Shown here piece after piece: positions 1 through 11,912 of a stretch of DNA of 64,000 nucleotides (position 1 is the first letter of the stretch; every line of letters begins with the position of its first letter). The notes under the pieces were generated by a model. It saw nothing but the letters and a program-made list of their open reading frames with translations. It was not told the DNA's origin and ran no database searches. The position numbers were made by a program, and so were the translations under genes. The stretch is from NCBI RefSeq assembly GCF_000835495.1, contig NW_015622542.1, positions 3,742,485 through 3,806,484 of the forward strand. Direction: 5' to 3'. This stretch comes from Cladophialophora immunda (Eukaryota; Ascomycota; Eurotiomycetes; Chaetothyriales; Herpotrichiellaceae).

Positions 1-2670
1 CTCCAGCCACGTGCAGAACAGAGACCGGACCTGAATTCCTCCTCTATTAGATTGAACTATAATTGCCAATATTCTCAGATGACTTCTTGGGGCTTCTCTC
101 AGTCTTGAACCAGCCGTCTTCCTCCCCCTTCAAGGATGACCCAACGCTGTTGCAGTATTTTTGGGCTCGAGCTGTACGAACCGCCTTTCGATGGCCGAGT
201 CTTGCACCAGTCCAAGAATCTCAGCAGCGAGCAGCGAGCAGCACTTGACAAAGGTTCCGAGTATGCCGCAGAGACATGGCCCTGATCGGGTATGCAAGAA
301 TGCCGAAGCAGGTGCGTGGTGCAGGAGATGTTGTTCTCTGGTCACCTTGTCTCGGTCAACGAGAGTTGGAGATACGGAGGTTTGCGGATGCAGAGACGGG
401 ACGCAGAGGGCGTGAGGGTTATCGTGGGCAAGAGGATAGCATCTGTGTTCTGGTCGTCCATGGGTGCTGAGCAGTTGACACTTGCTGATTGCAGTAGCAT
501 TTGTCGGAGCTGTTTCAACTGGGAATGCGAGGGAATTAGAGTTGGTGGAGCTGGCCGTTGGTTGCTGCCCCGCAGCTGCACGACAAGACCCTGACCCTCA
601 ATCGAGGTTTTTGGCCTGGATCGGATTTTCCACGATCGCCAATGATGTCACGGGTTGTCAGCTGAGGTGGAAGCGGTGGAAGCCATGGAAGATGCTGCCC
701 ATGCGCCTGCTCAGTGCTGGGCTGCTACGTTACTGGGGCTTCCATGGTGCCTGACTGGGTAGTATGCCAAGTAATGTCTTTCTCTTCACTGGTCCCTTGG
801 GTGCAGTTCCTCGCCATTTTACCGTGCTCGATTTCTAGCGCTGTTTCCCATCGTGGAGTCACTCAGTTTACGAGTACGCCCCTTGCTTCTCCTCTACCGC
901 ATCAACTACACCGAAAGGAGCACGATGCTCGACACTCGGTACCTGAGAGAGTCTATCAGTCCACTGCCTGCCGCTCCATTTCTCTACCTTCCCTACTTGT
1001 ATTCAAATCTCTGATCCCGCGATGGGCTACCCACTTCGGCATTCCTGGCCAAACCCTAAAAATCCACGAGCATGCCGCCTCCTCCAACGCTCTGACTGGT
1101 CCAAGTTGGGTTGGTTCGCCCGTGTCTGACACTCTCTCCCTTGGCTGGGGATGGGGCAGCGGTTGGCTCCTCTGACGCACATCACAGAACATGTCTCCAT
1201 CTGGGGGCTTTCGAACTTAGAAACTCCGTGACCCCCCACCAAGGTTTTTGGGGATCGTGATCTGTTCGTGTATCGGTCGATCGAGCCTCATCCCGAGCAT
1301 CATGGACTTGGTAGAAGATTTTCCCTGACGCCTCAACAGAACTAGCGAACCCCCTTCACCCCTTCACCCCTTCACCGTCGCCAGGCCAGCGGTCCTGCCT
1401 GATACAGAGCGCGCCGATCCCCCTTTGCTCCAGCGCAAGCTTCATCCTCACCTGTGCCTTATTTTTGCGACGTCTTGGTGGTATGACGGCATTGCTAATT
1501 ACAACGAGCCAGGGGCCCATCATCCACCACGGCCGCAGGGCATGTCTGCGAGTGACTACCTTCTCCTAGTACCTACCACGTTCCGAATTCCGGCCATGCG
1601 ACTCAATCTGAAGAGAAACAGATATACGGCGAAAGAGGTGGAAGTGGTTGACACAGCCATGTTTTTCGTGTGCCATGCTGCAGAGTTCTGTGAGCCGCGA
1701 AGCCGAGAGGAAAATGTTCCCGTGAAGTTGTTGATATCCCGGTATATCTCGCATCCCAAGGTCCCTGTGGCTTGTACGTGTTAGACCATCGGCCGATGGA
1801 GGCTGCATGAGGGCTCCCTCGAGCCCGGGAATAGTATTGCAGCTCTGCAGGCTAACTCGTCCCCAATCTACCACAACGGGGCCTAAGTTCAGAGCTTAGG
1901 GGCGCCTTGACCACTCATTGCTCGTTAAGGCGACGTGGTGGTGTCACCTTCCCGCCGCCGCTGACACAGTGCCCACGAGAACACCCAAGCCAGCGCGTGG
2001 AGAAGATCCAATTATTGCCAGACTTCACTAGCCTCAACCCTGGTCCGTCTCCCGCTCATATGCCATTCTGAACATTTCCATCTGCTCGATCCTCGATCGC
2101 GTCCCCCACCGAATGCCAGCAATCGCGAAGCCTGCAAACCCACCGAGGCGACCCTCGCGCAACTTCCGGCTCAAGAATCCCAATTGTCCTCATAGTCCCT
2201 TTCTTCTGCCCGTGCTCCTACTTTATCGACCCTCTTTCCTCCTGCGTCAAGTAACAGGGCTATACAGAGAATACATACCCTTGGTTGTCCCTGTTGTCCC
2301 TGTCGTCCCTGTCGTCCCTGTCCATCAAGGGTCCTTTCTCTTGTCGGAATCTTTTCTCAGCTCCAGCTTCCTCTATACCACCAGCCGCAGATCCTCTAGT
2401 CGAGTCCTCCAATACCCATCTTGCTATAGATCAACGCACTCTATCCATACGCCGTGCTACCCTTCGCTGCCGAGCAATCTCATTCCGACGATTCCTCTCG
2501 CAACGCAAAGCGGTTTCAAGCGGTCTCTGTGCTGTGCGACGAGGCGTGACTTCTATCGTCCCTCTGTGAAGAGTGCGACGTCCCAAAGGACATCACCGTC
2601 TTCAGTCCAACCCTCCCTCGAACCTTGATTCATCTCGATTGTTCGACATTTTCACCGGCCTTTCTCAGGC
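1..2670. other. Gene-poor upstream region and leader of the C2H2 gene
   Basis: I see no convincing gene here. Open frames are short, overlap on both strands and are rich in Arg, Ser, Pro and His, as expected by chance at this base composition. An 8-base unit (ccccttca) is repeated three times at 1351-1374. From about 2040 on the sequence is pyrimidine-rich, as in fungal promoters and leaders. An ATG-started frame of 171 codons at 2113-2628 lies upstream of the zinc-finger gene. Its product is low-complexity (Ser, Pro, Tyr, Leu) and resembles no family I know, so I treat it as a leader frame and not a gene. Confidence 0.5.
2284..2319 (+). repeat. Four tandem copies of a 9-base unit
   Basis: The unit gttgtccct occurs twice and gtcgtccct twice in direct succession. 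It lies in the probable leader of the C2H2 gene. Because the unit is nine bases, length changes would keep the 2113-2628 frame open, where it encodes a Val-Val-Pro repeat. Confidence 0.8.
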
Positions 2671-2737
2671 GTATGTACCTGTCCGAGTCTTCTACCAGTC
2701 CCTAGTAGCCTTCTCATATCCTGACTTGACTTGACAG
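2671..2737 (+). other. Probable intron in the 5' leader of the C2H2 gene
   Basis: A canonical donor gtatgt at 2671 is followed by a branch-like ctgac at 2721 and an acceptor ending in acag at 2737, giving a 67-base intron of the size seen elsewhere in this window. It lies 66 bases before the zinc-finger start codon. Removing it does not alter the main protein. This is sequence-based inference only. Confidence 0.4.
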
Positions 2738-2803
2738 TTGTCTTCTCTAGCTCATTTTGGACCAGCGGCCTGTCCGCTGGGCGCGTGGTGAGTGCGTCCA
2801 ACA

Positions 2804-4135
2804 ATGGATGTACAGACGCAATCTCGAGGAGCACGTATCTTCTCGATCTTGAACGACAACGATTGCCCATCTTTCGTCATCCGCCCGAGACAACCTAGGC
2901 AGTCTTCTCCAGAGTCCGAGTCAGAGCCCCGCCAGTCATCAGCCTCTCCATCGTATTCGCCGCAGAGGGAAGACAGGCCGATTCTCCTGCGTCAGCCAAA
3001 GTACGCGAGAGCATCGTCCATCTCCTCGGTCGGCTCGCCCCCTCTGTTGCGGCTCTCGTCTACTTCATCCAAGGGTTCCAGTTTCAGCATGGACTCCTCT
3101 CCGTCGCCCGCAACTCCGTACAACTATGTGGACAACAGTCTGCTGCACTATGACCCGCTCGTACGCCAAGACTTGGTGGGCTACCTGCCTTCTCCCACCA
3201 CCGTCACCCCATTCCTAGAACAACAATTGATGATCACCCCCAACATGCCGGATCAATTCTCTAGCAAGCTGATGCATCCCCTCACCCCTGCTCAATATCC
3301 CATCGTGCCCGCACCGCTTCATCCGAGCCTCCAACATCTCCCCAACCCCTCAACATCCACCGTTGCGACCGCGCCTGTCCCACCTCCCATCACCTCGGCC
3401 TCTGCAAGCGACCAAGCAAGAACCTCTCCTTCGGGGAGCTCAGGCACCGCACCTGGGAAGAAGAACAAATATCCCTGTCCATATGCGCTGTCACATAACT
3501 GTCAAGCAACTTTCACCACCTCCGGCCATGCGGCGCGTCACGGAAAGAAACACACGGGCGAGAAGGGTGTGCATTGCCCCATCTGCAACAAAGCCTTTAC
3601 GCGAAAGGACAACATGAAGCAACACGAGCGCACTCACAAAGGCGCGTCTGCATCGGGCAGCGCAAGCGATGAGTCGACGCGTAAAAGCAAGGCCGCTATC
3701 ACCAAAGACGCGCAGAGAGCCAAACAACACAAAAAGCTGGACAAGATCAATACGGAAGCCAGCCGTCGATCCAGTTTGATCCATTCGCCTTTGTCCGAGG
3801 TCACGTCCATTGCACCCACAGCCATCGACACCCCGCTTAACGTCGATGAGTCTGCTTTCTACCACGACCCACCTCAGGTGCTTATGCCTATCCAGACGAT
3901 CCCAGAGAGCGTGTCTCCCAGCTCTCTCTATCCTCCTCTAGGCGACGATCCTCTGTTGAACAGCACTTCCATCGGGCAAATGCATCCCTTGGGCAAATCC
4001 AACGATCACACCTTGGCAGGTAGTGGCCTGTTGCCACCTCTCCCACCCACTCTGACCCGTGGGTTTTCAGATCTGGACACCCTTGCGCAGGTCGCCGAAA
4101 GCTTCGACACTTCCTTTTACCACCAATCCTTGTAA
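2804..4135 (+). CDS. C2H2 zinc-finger transcription factor
   Basis: A single exon of 443 codons. The first in-frame ATG is at 2804; the frame extends 12 bases further up without another ATG. Two C2H2 fingers lie at about residues 225-279. Finger 1 has a wide C-X7-C spacing and a TTSGHAARHGKKH recognition part; finger 2 is C-X2-C-X12-H-X3-H with TRKDNMKQHERTH. They are joined by a classic TGEK-type linker. The first 220 residues are Ser/Pro-rich and disordered, as are the 165 after the fingers, which is usual for fungal regulators of this sort. The finger pair resembles the TTSGH class (Nrg1, MtfA) but differs in finger 2, so I name no orthologue. It should act in the nucleus as a sequence-specific DNA-binding protein. 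Targets cannot be read from the sequence. Confidence 0.88.
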   Translation: MDVQTQSRGARIFSILNDNDCPSFVIRPRQPRQSSPESESEPRQSSASPSYSPQREDRPILLRQPKYARASSISSVGSPPLLRLSSTSSKGSSFSMDSSPSPATPYNYVDNSLLHYDPLVRQDLVGYLPSPTTVTPFLEQQLMITPNMPDQFSSKLMHPLTPAQYPIVPAPLHPSLQHLPNPSTSTVATAPVPPPITSASASDQARTSPSGSSGTAPGKKNKYPCPYALSHNCQATFTTSGHAARHGKKHTGEKGVHCPICNKAFTRKDNMKQHERTHKGASASGSASDESTRKSKAAITKDAQRAKQHKKLDKINTEASRRSSLIHSPLSEVTSIAPTAIDTPLNVDESAFYHDPPQVLMPIQTIPESVSPSSLYPPLGDDPLLNSTSIGQMHPLGKSNDHTLAGSGLLPPLPPTLTRGFSDLDTLAQVAESFDTSFYHQSL

Positions 4136-5645
4136 TCCTACCATGCAACGGTCTCCTATTAACACATTTCTCTTCAGTATTGATGAAGTCCTCCCACGAG
4201 TGAGGGTGTGCGCCGCTTGTCTTATCGATACCTTTGCACAGCGCTGGCGTTTAGGATATGCATGACTACGGACAAATGACGGATTCTACCGAAATGAGCG
4301 ATTCTTCTTTTGCGCTGGCAGGGCTGAGGCGCAGTCTGAAGAATGGTCCGGGTTGAACAGGGCATTATTCTACCAACTTGGCAGGACAAACAAGGTTGTC
4401 TTTTTTATCGCATCCGATTTTGGGACCAAGCACACCACACGGACAAGGCTACTGGGCAAAAAAAGTACCCTGGCACATGAAAGGGTGGGCGGCGTTTTGT
4501 TTTGACACCTTTACTGTTCAGAGCTGGCAGTCATACTACCACAGCTTCGCAATCGAACAACGCATTATGATACCCGCGACTTGTTTTATGGGATGTCTTT
4601 CTGGCTTGTATTTGACTAGCAGGCAAGAGAAAGGCAGTCGAGGAGGAGGGTACCGGTCACTGCGACGGTGCTAATATCAAGGGGTCAGGCTCGTTGCCAA
4701 CTGCAATGCATATTTCAACAAGAGTGAAACACAACGAGCACATGTATCGAGTACTATTGGAAGATATCCTTCACTTTATGGTGTCCTTGTGACCCCGGGA
4801 ATAACAATGTGACCCCTTAAAAACATACCTGTCCCTTGTTTCCCTCTTTGCAAGACTCTGGTCATGAGAGAGGAGCGATGATGGCCTCCCGCGGTGAGGC
4901 CAGAAGTCCCCCGACCGGCAAGCAAGCAGACTGACTTTCTTCCCCCAGCGACGCGTTGATTCCATACCTTTTCTCACCTTGAACCATCTAACTATAGGTC
5001 CACGTACACATGAACTACCCATCAGGGTCTTTCTCCCACGATGATGCGAACCTCTGTAACCATCCAATCAACACAACTACGTGCCTCGTCTTTTTGGAGC
5101 CGGAAGGTGGTTTTTTACCATACCGTCCCCCCGGACATCCGCCAAGGACAAAAGTCATGACACACGCAAAACAGGTAGGTAGGAGGAAGGCCTTCAATCT
5201 CTGATTTGCGATGTATGTATATAGGTAGGTGGGTACCTCGATTACGAACGGTGAAGAGGCATCCTTTTTTGTTTCATGCCTATCTGGGGCCCAATTCCTC
5301 GCATATAGAGGAGCCGCCGAGACCACTCAAGTGCCTTGCCTCGATGCATCGAGAGGTCTTCAGACCCCCGTTGAACGACAAAAGCATACACGTATGTAAT
5401 GCAAAGAGGACAAGCTACGCGAGTCGCCAACGTCACATCACATCACATCACATCATCCCCCATGTCTCACTCACCCCCTTCTCCCCGACCCAGTAGTCTA
5501 ACCGCGCACGCCTCCCCCAGAAGCATCAACAAAGGTAAAGCAGCCAAAAAAAAAAACCAACCGATATATGGCCTGGAGCTCTGCTCTCGTCTGTCTTGTG
5601 TTCGGTGGTGGAGGGAGGGAGGGGCCTTTGTCCTCCTTTCTCGCT
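4136..5645. other. Intergenic region between convergent genes
   Basis: This is the space between the 3' ends of the C2H2 gene (plus) and the sugar permease gene (minus). The frames in it are short and unconvincing. Several tracts of tandem taggtagg/ataggtaggt occur at about 5175-5235, and a pentamer microsatellite lies at 5433-5452. I see no RNA gene. Confidence 0.5.
5433..5452 (+). repeat. Microsatellite (tcaca)4
   Basis: Four perfect copies of tcaca followed by a partial copy, in the intergenic space downstream of the sugar permease gene. Confidence 0.85.
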
Positions 5646-7675
5646 TTACACCTTGTCGGTGTCGACGGCGACGACGGTGTTGTCCTCGGTGACGGCCAAG
5701 GTGCGAGACTGGGTCGAATACTTGACGGGGTTCTTGGCCTCGAAGATCTTGTCCAGCTCCTCGAGCTACGACGACGCATGATTTGTTAGCATTTGCATCA
5801 TCCATCGCCCAAGGGAATGGGGACCGGGGATAAGGTTGGGAAAGAAAAACTCACCGTCCGCTTCCTCGTCTCGGGGAAGAAGAAATAGGCCAGCACGCCC
5901 TGGACGAAGGTCCAGACCACGAAGATGATGTACGTCTTCCACTGGATCTCCTTGATGGCCACGGGCCATGCGAACTGGTTGATCAACCCGGCGGCGTTGA
6001 CGAAGAAGGACTGGAAGGCCATGCCCTTGGCGCGGATCTCGAAGCTGAAGACCTCGACCGGGTAGAGGGCCTGCAGCGGGGTGATGTTGAACGAGTACCA
6101 CGCGCCGAAGATGAAGATGAAGGCCAGCACGGCGTTGCCGGCGGCGTGGTTGCTGAACTTGGCGTCGCCGTCGTCCACGGACCCGGACACGAGCGAGTTG
6201 GCCAGCGTGCCCGCCGACGCCGTCATGCACACCCAGATGACCGAGACGCCGAAGAAGCCGGCCAGCATCATCTTGCGCCGCCCGATGCGCTCCACAAAGT
6301 GCGCCCCGATGACGGCGAAGCAGAATTGCTCCACGCTGTAGCCGAGTTGCACGTTGGCCTTGCCGATCGACGTGTTGACGCCCGCGGTGTCGAGCACGGC
6401 CGACATGAAGTACGAAAGAGGGCCGTTGCCGCACCCTGTGTTTCAGAGAATAAGTTAGCGGGCCAGACCTTCTTCAAAAAAGAAAAGAGGGAGAGAATAC
6501 GACAGAAGTTCAAGACACTTACATTGCGTGAACGCAGAGAACCAGCAAGCGACGGCGGTTCGGTAGATGCTCGACTTCTTGTTGAAGAGAGCGCGGTAAT
6601 CCCAGAAGCGTTTGTCCTTTTTGGGGAAAAAAAATCAATCAGTCAGCCTTTGGGAAGAACGAATCCGACGGGACTGGTGGAAAGGAAAGTGGAAGACTTA
6701 CGGAGCCGTCCAACTCGAGATACTCCTCATACTCATTGAGCTGGAGTTTGACCCAGGGGGAGTCGGGATTGCCATAGCCGTGCCACTTGGTGAGGATGTC
6801 GTGGGCCTTCTGGCGCTTGCCACTGGCATACACCCACCGGGGCGACTCGGGCAGCCAGAAGGCAAAGATGGCAATGAATCCCGGGAAGACCATCTGCAGC
6901 CAGATGGGGATGAGCCACGAGCTGTTGCCCTGGATGTCGAGGCCGCCGCGGGTCGCGCCAGAGGACAAGATCGAGCCGGCCAACCAGGTGGTGTTGCAGA
7001 GACCGGTGATGATGCCACGATACTTGGGATGGGCGGTTTCCACGATCCAGATGGGGCCGGCTGCCGCGGCAATGGTGACGCCGAACCCCAGGACGAAACG
7101 CCCGCCCATCATCTGTCCCTCGGAGGCATTGGCGGAGGTCAAGCCCTGGATGACCGTGCCGACGATGATGAGAACGCTGCCGATGAACATGCCCACACGG
7201 CGGCCCCATTGGTCAATGCAGGGTCCGACGAACGGCAGGGCAGAGACACCACCGATCTGGTACATGGAGGTGATGAGCCCTGCCCAGATGCCCTTGTTCT
7301 CGCCGTTGAAGTGCTTGAGGAAGTATTCCTTGTTGTTGAGGAGGCCACCGAACAACATGGTGTCGTAGCCGTTCATGGTCTGGCAGAAGAAGCCGATGAG
7401 CAGGCACGCGAACAGCTGCAAGGTCCGAGGGTGCATGATGGGCACATCTTCCTGGATCAAGGCCTCGTGGAAGGCTTCGCTGCCTCTGACTTCCTTGACC
7501 TCGATGATCTACGGCAGAGGGTGTGGGTGTCAGTCAGCCTTTTGGTGACCAAGGGAGACAGGAGGACAATGGGTGACATGGTAGTTGCAATACTCACATC
7601 TTTGCTCTTGTCGGTCGAGCCAAGGCGCTCAACAGTCTGCGCCGTTGGGTCAGTGATCTTCTCTGAATTAGCCAT
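5646..7675 (-). CDS. MFS sugar porter (lactose-permease/hexose-transporter type)
   Basis: Five exons give 559 residues: 7598-7675, 6702-7508, 6523-6616, 5855-6435 and 5646-5765. The four introns (7509-7597, 6617-6701, 6436-6522, 5766-5854) have GT/AG ends and splice in phase. The product has the 12-helix sugar-porter layout. GYDTMLFGG lies in helix 1, DQWGRR follows helix 2, PESPRW closes the first half, and PETRKRTLEEL follows helix 12. These are signatures of proton-coupled sugar uptake at the plasma membrane (family TC 2.A.1.1). The helix 1 sequence resembles fungal lactose/cellodextrin permeases, so a disaccharide is plausible, but the substrate is inferred. The length of about 560 residues is normal. 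The start is the first ATG, giving a short hydrophilic N-terminal tail. Confidence 0.9.
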
Positions 7676-10346
7676 CCTGTGGTCTGTATAGTCCTGGATG
7701 AAGGTAAGAGGAGGGAACTGTCTGTTCGGAGTGAGAGTTGGGATGCGAGAAGAGCTGGAAGGGGTGATGAACGGGGTTATTTAATCTCTATATTCCAAGA
7801 CATCTTGCCATATGCAGCGGAGCTTCATCGACCACCGTTCCTAGCCTGGCGTGGGCCATGGGGTATGCGAGATGGTCAGACCATCAGGTCGTATCTAGCC
7901 TTGGGTGGGAAGAAACGCCTCCCGACATGAAGCCGACGGAGGGAGGGGGGAATCTAAGAGGCCCGATTGACCGCCACAGATGCTAGCATGGAACACTCGA
8001 GCCCAAGACTCCTAGCCACCTCGAATCCGGGGCAGGAGATTTTCCTCGAACTGCTTGCGGAGTATCCGTACGGGGGTCCCAGGAGAAGGTGGGTGTCTGG
8101 AGCTGGGCTGCAGGTCACTGGATCGACACTGCGGGTGGCTCTTCAGATGGAGCCTCCAATCCCATCCTCTGCATACCGATAGCCTGATGGCAAGAGGGGA
8201 GCTTCGGTCGGCGTGGGAAGCCATTGTCCAGGTAGAGAAGATGATGGGCTCAGCGGGCCGAAGACGAACCTTCAGAGCCTCGCATTCGCCAGATTGTTAT
8301 ATCCTCGTCTGAGCAAATGGTCTCGCGTCCGAGGTTCAAGCGGGCAGGTCATAGGCCATTCTTGCTTTCCTGGACGAGAGGCCAAGGTCGAGCTGGACCG
8401 GACATTGAGCTCTGCTGACCTGGTGTTGGCGACCTTGGCTGGTGGTGGTCATTCGCCAGGGCTGCATCGAAGGTGAGACGGCTGCCAGTATAGAAGCCAC
8501 ACGCTTTGTTCCTTCATGCTCTAGCGTCGCCATGGTCGAAAGGAGTTTCCCCCTCGAACCTGCATCACCCTCGGCACAAACCCTGCGGTGCTGTCATTGG
8601 CGGGAAATTGAGAGGATGGACAAGACGAAGCGAACGAATGCTTTGTCGTCGTCCTCCCGAACATTAAGCGGTGGAGTCTTGAGAGCCATGCCATGCCTAG
8701 CACCAACACTCTCACCCTCCTGACCACCAATGGTCTCCAGAGAACCATCGGGCTAACACGAACGGTGCCGTGGCCCAAGGTCTTGCGCGTGGCGGCTAGT
8801 GTATGCTGTGGTTGTCGTTGATTATAGCACCGAGGCTCTGGTGGCTTTTCCGTGTTTTCCACTTTTGTCCATGCCATGTCAACAACCACAGCTCCTGCAA
8901 GCTCTTCTTCTCCTTGCACCTATGCAAGGTTGAACTTCGGGCCACTGCGTTTGCTGATCTCTCGTTACACGGACGATGGACGGACCATTCCTTCGGCTAG
9001 CTGCTCCCTATAGACTTCCTCCCTGTTATGATGACTACAGGACCCCCGGCTCCAATTTGAATGAGTACTGTTCAATTGCAGTGTCCTCGGGATCACAACT
9101 TGGCACTGGCTGATCCTCGGATGCAGACTTGGTGTTTCTGTCAAACCATCCAAGAGCCACTGGCACAACAAGATTGGTGTCTTCCACCTCAGCCTTGCGT
9201 GATAATGATGTGACCCCTCTTCTTTTGGCTCCCTAGCATCTGTCTCAAGAGGTTGATTCTGACCCTGAACGGTAGTGTGGAAAGTCCATCGCACAGAGTC
9301 GTTTTGAAACCTTCGCCGGTAAACACCCGTCGATGCGCTTCCTAGACACGCTACCGGAGGAAGGGAATTTAACGATTGCAGCTGCGGCGTTGACCTGGCC
9401 GTTGCGATTCCAGGTTCGAATATCTGTTGGCTATGTTTCGGGCCACTGTCTGTGCGAATTTCGAGCCAGGGATCTGCGGGTGCTCGATTTCACGTCGCTT
9501 CCGCAATCATACCAATTGTCTCCTCATCTCGGTACAACAGTACAGAAAACCCATCACGCCAAAGTTCAATCCGGCTCCAGTTGTCTCAATGGTTGACTGA
9601 GCACCGTAACGACGACTCCACAGAGACCGTGATTCTTTGGGCGATTTGGAATGGTGATTCGCCACACGGCCTGTCCGTCGATGCCAGCTCCAAAGCCATC
9701 ATCTTGATGCTGGTCTTCACATGTTGGGGGATACTTCGGCCTTGCTTGACGCTCACAAGTAAGACGCTTGCGCGGCATTCCCACTGATCAACTTTCCAAG
9801 CAGTATTCGCCTCTCAGTTCCCGTCTTGCCAACCAGGTGGAGCCAGCTGTGCGGGCGACAAAAATGCCGCCAGTTGCCTTCTGCCCTCTAGAGCTTCTGG
9901 CCACCAAGATGGCTCTCCTGATCTGCATTCCTTGCATTCAATTTCTTGGATGATCAAGACTTGTCCCAGGCTAGGCAATCTTGTCCCGAGTGGTGCCCGG
10001 ACTCTGGTCGATTGGACTCGGGGTACCGCCCGAACACCCTCGACGAAGCGAGGAACTGGGTTGTGTCGGGTTCATTTCTCGGTAGCTTGGCCTACTTGTA
10101 GATCCTGCACCAGCTCTTGCCTCTTGCGCGTGATAAGGATCAGGGCTGAATTTGAGGGCACGTGGAAGAAAGAGTGTTGGATAACATCAGGAGATCGAGC
10201 CCAGACTCTCATGCTGGTTGCCGTTCAGGTCCAGACCCCGAGAGTGTCGATTCCTGACCAGCTACTGTATCTGGATTGCCACTTCCTTCGTCAGGAATAG
10301 CTGCGCCTGTGTCTCAGCCCATTGATTTGCATTGGTCACCGGTTCC
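7676..10346. other. Intergenic region, no gene seen
   Basis: About 2.7 kb between the start of the sugar permease gene and the stop of the C6 regulator (both minus). All frames are under 135 codons, overlap heavily and lack family resemblance. The first several hundred bases should carry the permease promoter. I could not assemble any spliced gene from either strand. Confidence 0.45.
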
Positions 10347-11912
10347 CTAGATATCGGTGGGGGCAGAAGTTTTGAATGGTGTACTTGTAGCTACCATGCC
10401 AGGGTTTCTTTTGTCGATCGGTCTGTCCTGCACTGTTGGGCCCAGAATCCCAAAGGCCATCTGCGACGGTGCTCCCCGCCGCCCTTCCTTTTCACCGCTG
10501 TTCTCTTCGTCGCCACTTCGTGATGTCAGGAGGTCTTCAGTCCAGTTGGCTAGACTCGCAGACAGTTCCAGAAGGGTTCCCAATGCATTGTGAGAGCGTG
10601 AACCCAGGTTGCGAAGCACTTCTGTCTTCGATTCGACTAGAGCCTTCGATACCGTCGTCATGTTCAGTCCAGCGAGTACCTCGCCAGAGACAAGTGCCGG
10701 CCAAGTCAGGTGTCGCCGCAGGTAGGCAGGCGTAATGGCTTCGATGGCGCAAAGCCATTCAGCCATGCTGATCATCTTTGCAGCACCATCCGAATAATCG
10801 AGCCCTGCTTCAAGGTCTCTGTGCTTTGTAGGCCCGGTTACTTCTACCACGAACATCGTGAGCAGTAGCTGGAGGCCGATGAAGAAGGCCCAGAGTAAAA
10901 ATGCCGCTTCCTTGACTGCGTCCGGCGAGAACACGTCTTTGGGTTCCCCCAGCTTGAACCAAACAGCGTAGCAGCTGAGAAACTGGTCATATCCTTGACA
11001 CGGAGACACTTGAAGCCCGGAAAACGTCGACTCGAGAGCTCTAAAGAGATGTTGCCCGGTCCCTGCGTGTGCGATACACTGGTGAGCAGCAAGAAGCGAT
11101 GCCATGCCTTTTGATAGCAACACTTGGAAACAAGAGCCAGGAATCAGACCTTCGGCGTTGAGTTTGGACGAGGATGCGCGTTGTGCCGGAGGGAGACTTG
11201 AGTCGAATGCAATATTGAAGACCGACTGCTTTCCCTCATCTCGGATACGTCGCGTAACAAGAGCGCAACCTCGGACGAAGATTGCAAAGTCGTCAGCTGA
11301 GCCAGGGAGAAGAGCGGACTGAAAGGCCAAGGCGTAGCAGGTTGCCAGCATCACATCAAACTCGATTGACGAGTGGTGGGATTTGGCGAATGCATTCTTC
11401 AGACCGGATATGGCACGGCCCTTGTGCAATAACGCAGTGCACTTGTCATCATCTCCGGCGGTCAACGTGTTCAAATGTGCAGCTGCCAGAGCCAATAAAG
11501 CATTCATCAGAGGCTCCGAATGATGACTCAGTTGAGGCACGTCCAGCGTCCAAGCTTGCTTATTAGCCAGCGGCAGTGGCGGGTATGCGAAGCAGAGGAA
11601 GTGGTGGAACAGCCGTAGATCGTGCAGAGTGAAAGATGCGGAGGTCATGGACATCTCGATGGTTGGCTCTGGCGATGAATGACTGACGCCGGGAGTCTTC
11701 GCTGGCTTCCTGATCCTTCGGTTGATCTCTGGTGGATATTGACAGTCCTTTCCCTTCGCGACACAGTTGTCACATCGAGGCCTTTCCTCTCCGCATTTGA
11801 CATGGCGGACTTTGCATGTATAGCAGCCCGTACGGGACTTCTTGTGGGCTCGACGAACCGTTGTCCCATAGGGGACTATCGTCAAGTCGAAGGCTTCCGG
11901 GTGACTAGCCAT
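10347..11912 (-). CDS. Zn(II)2Cys6 transcription factor, UPC2-like
   Basis: One exon of 521 residues. The Zn2Cys6 cluster is at residues 30-57 with spacing C-X2-C-X6-C-X6-C-X2-C-X6-C, preceded by a basic HKKSRTGC lead-in typical of the UPC2/sterol-uptake-control group. It has no long coiled coil after the cluster. The remaining 450 residues look like the helical fungal regulatory domain of this group, with segments such as DLRLFHHFL and LLALAAAHL near residues 100-150. In yeast the family binds sterol response elements, but many filamentous paralogues have unrelated targets, so sterol control here is not implied. The last 60 residues are polar and poorly ordered. Nearest neighbours are an aldo/keto reductase gene 0.9 kb upstream and a sugar permease 2.7 kb downstream, both on the same strand. 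Confidence 0.88.
   Translation of the reverse strand: MASHPEAFDLTIVPYGTTVRRAHKKSRTGCYTCKVRHVKCGEERPRCDNCVAKGKDCQYPPEINRRIRKPAKTPGVSHSSPEPTIEMSMTSASFTLHDLRLFHHFLCFAYPPLPLANKQAWTLDVPQLSHHSEPLMNALLALAAAHLNTLTAGDDDKCTALLHKGRAISGLKNAFAKSHHSSIEFDVMLATCYALAFQSALLPGSADDFAIFVRGCALVTRRIRDEGKQSVFNIAFDSSLPPAQRASSSKLNAEGLIPGSCFQVLLSKGMASLLAAHQCIAHAGTGQHLFRALESTFSGLQVSPCQGYDQFLSCYAVWFKLGEPKDVFSPDAVKEAAFLLWAFFIGLQLLLTMFVVEVTGPTKHRDLEAGLDYSDGAAKMISMAEWLCAIEAITPAYLRRHLTWPALVSGEVLAGLNMTTVSKALVESKTEVLRNLGSRSHNALGTLLELSASLANWTEDLLTSRSGDEENSGEKEGRRGAPSQMAFGILGPTVQDRPIDKRNPGMVATSTPFKTSAPTDI

Noticed and set aside
54..1250. Several overlapping frames on both strands at the window start
   Set aside because: All are short and compositionally random; none can be joined into a known family by splicing.
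2113..2628. A 171-codon frame as an independent gene
   Set aside because: Low-complexity, no family, and it lies in the probable leader of the C2H2 gene; kept only as a possible uORF.
6612..7691. A 359-codon plus-strand frame opposite the sugar permease
   Set aside because: It spans introns and exons of the real minus-strand gene and has no conserved motif.
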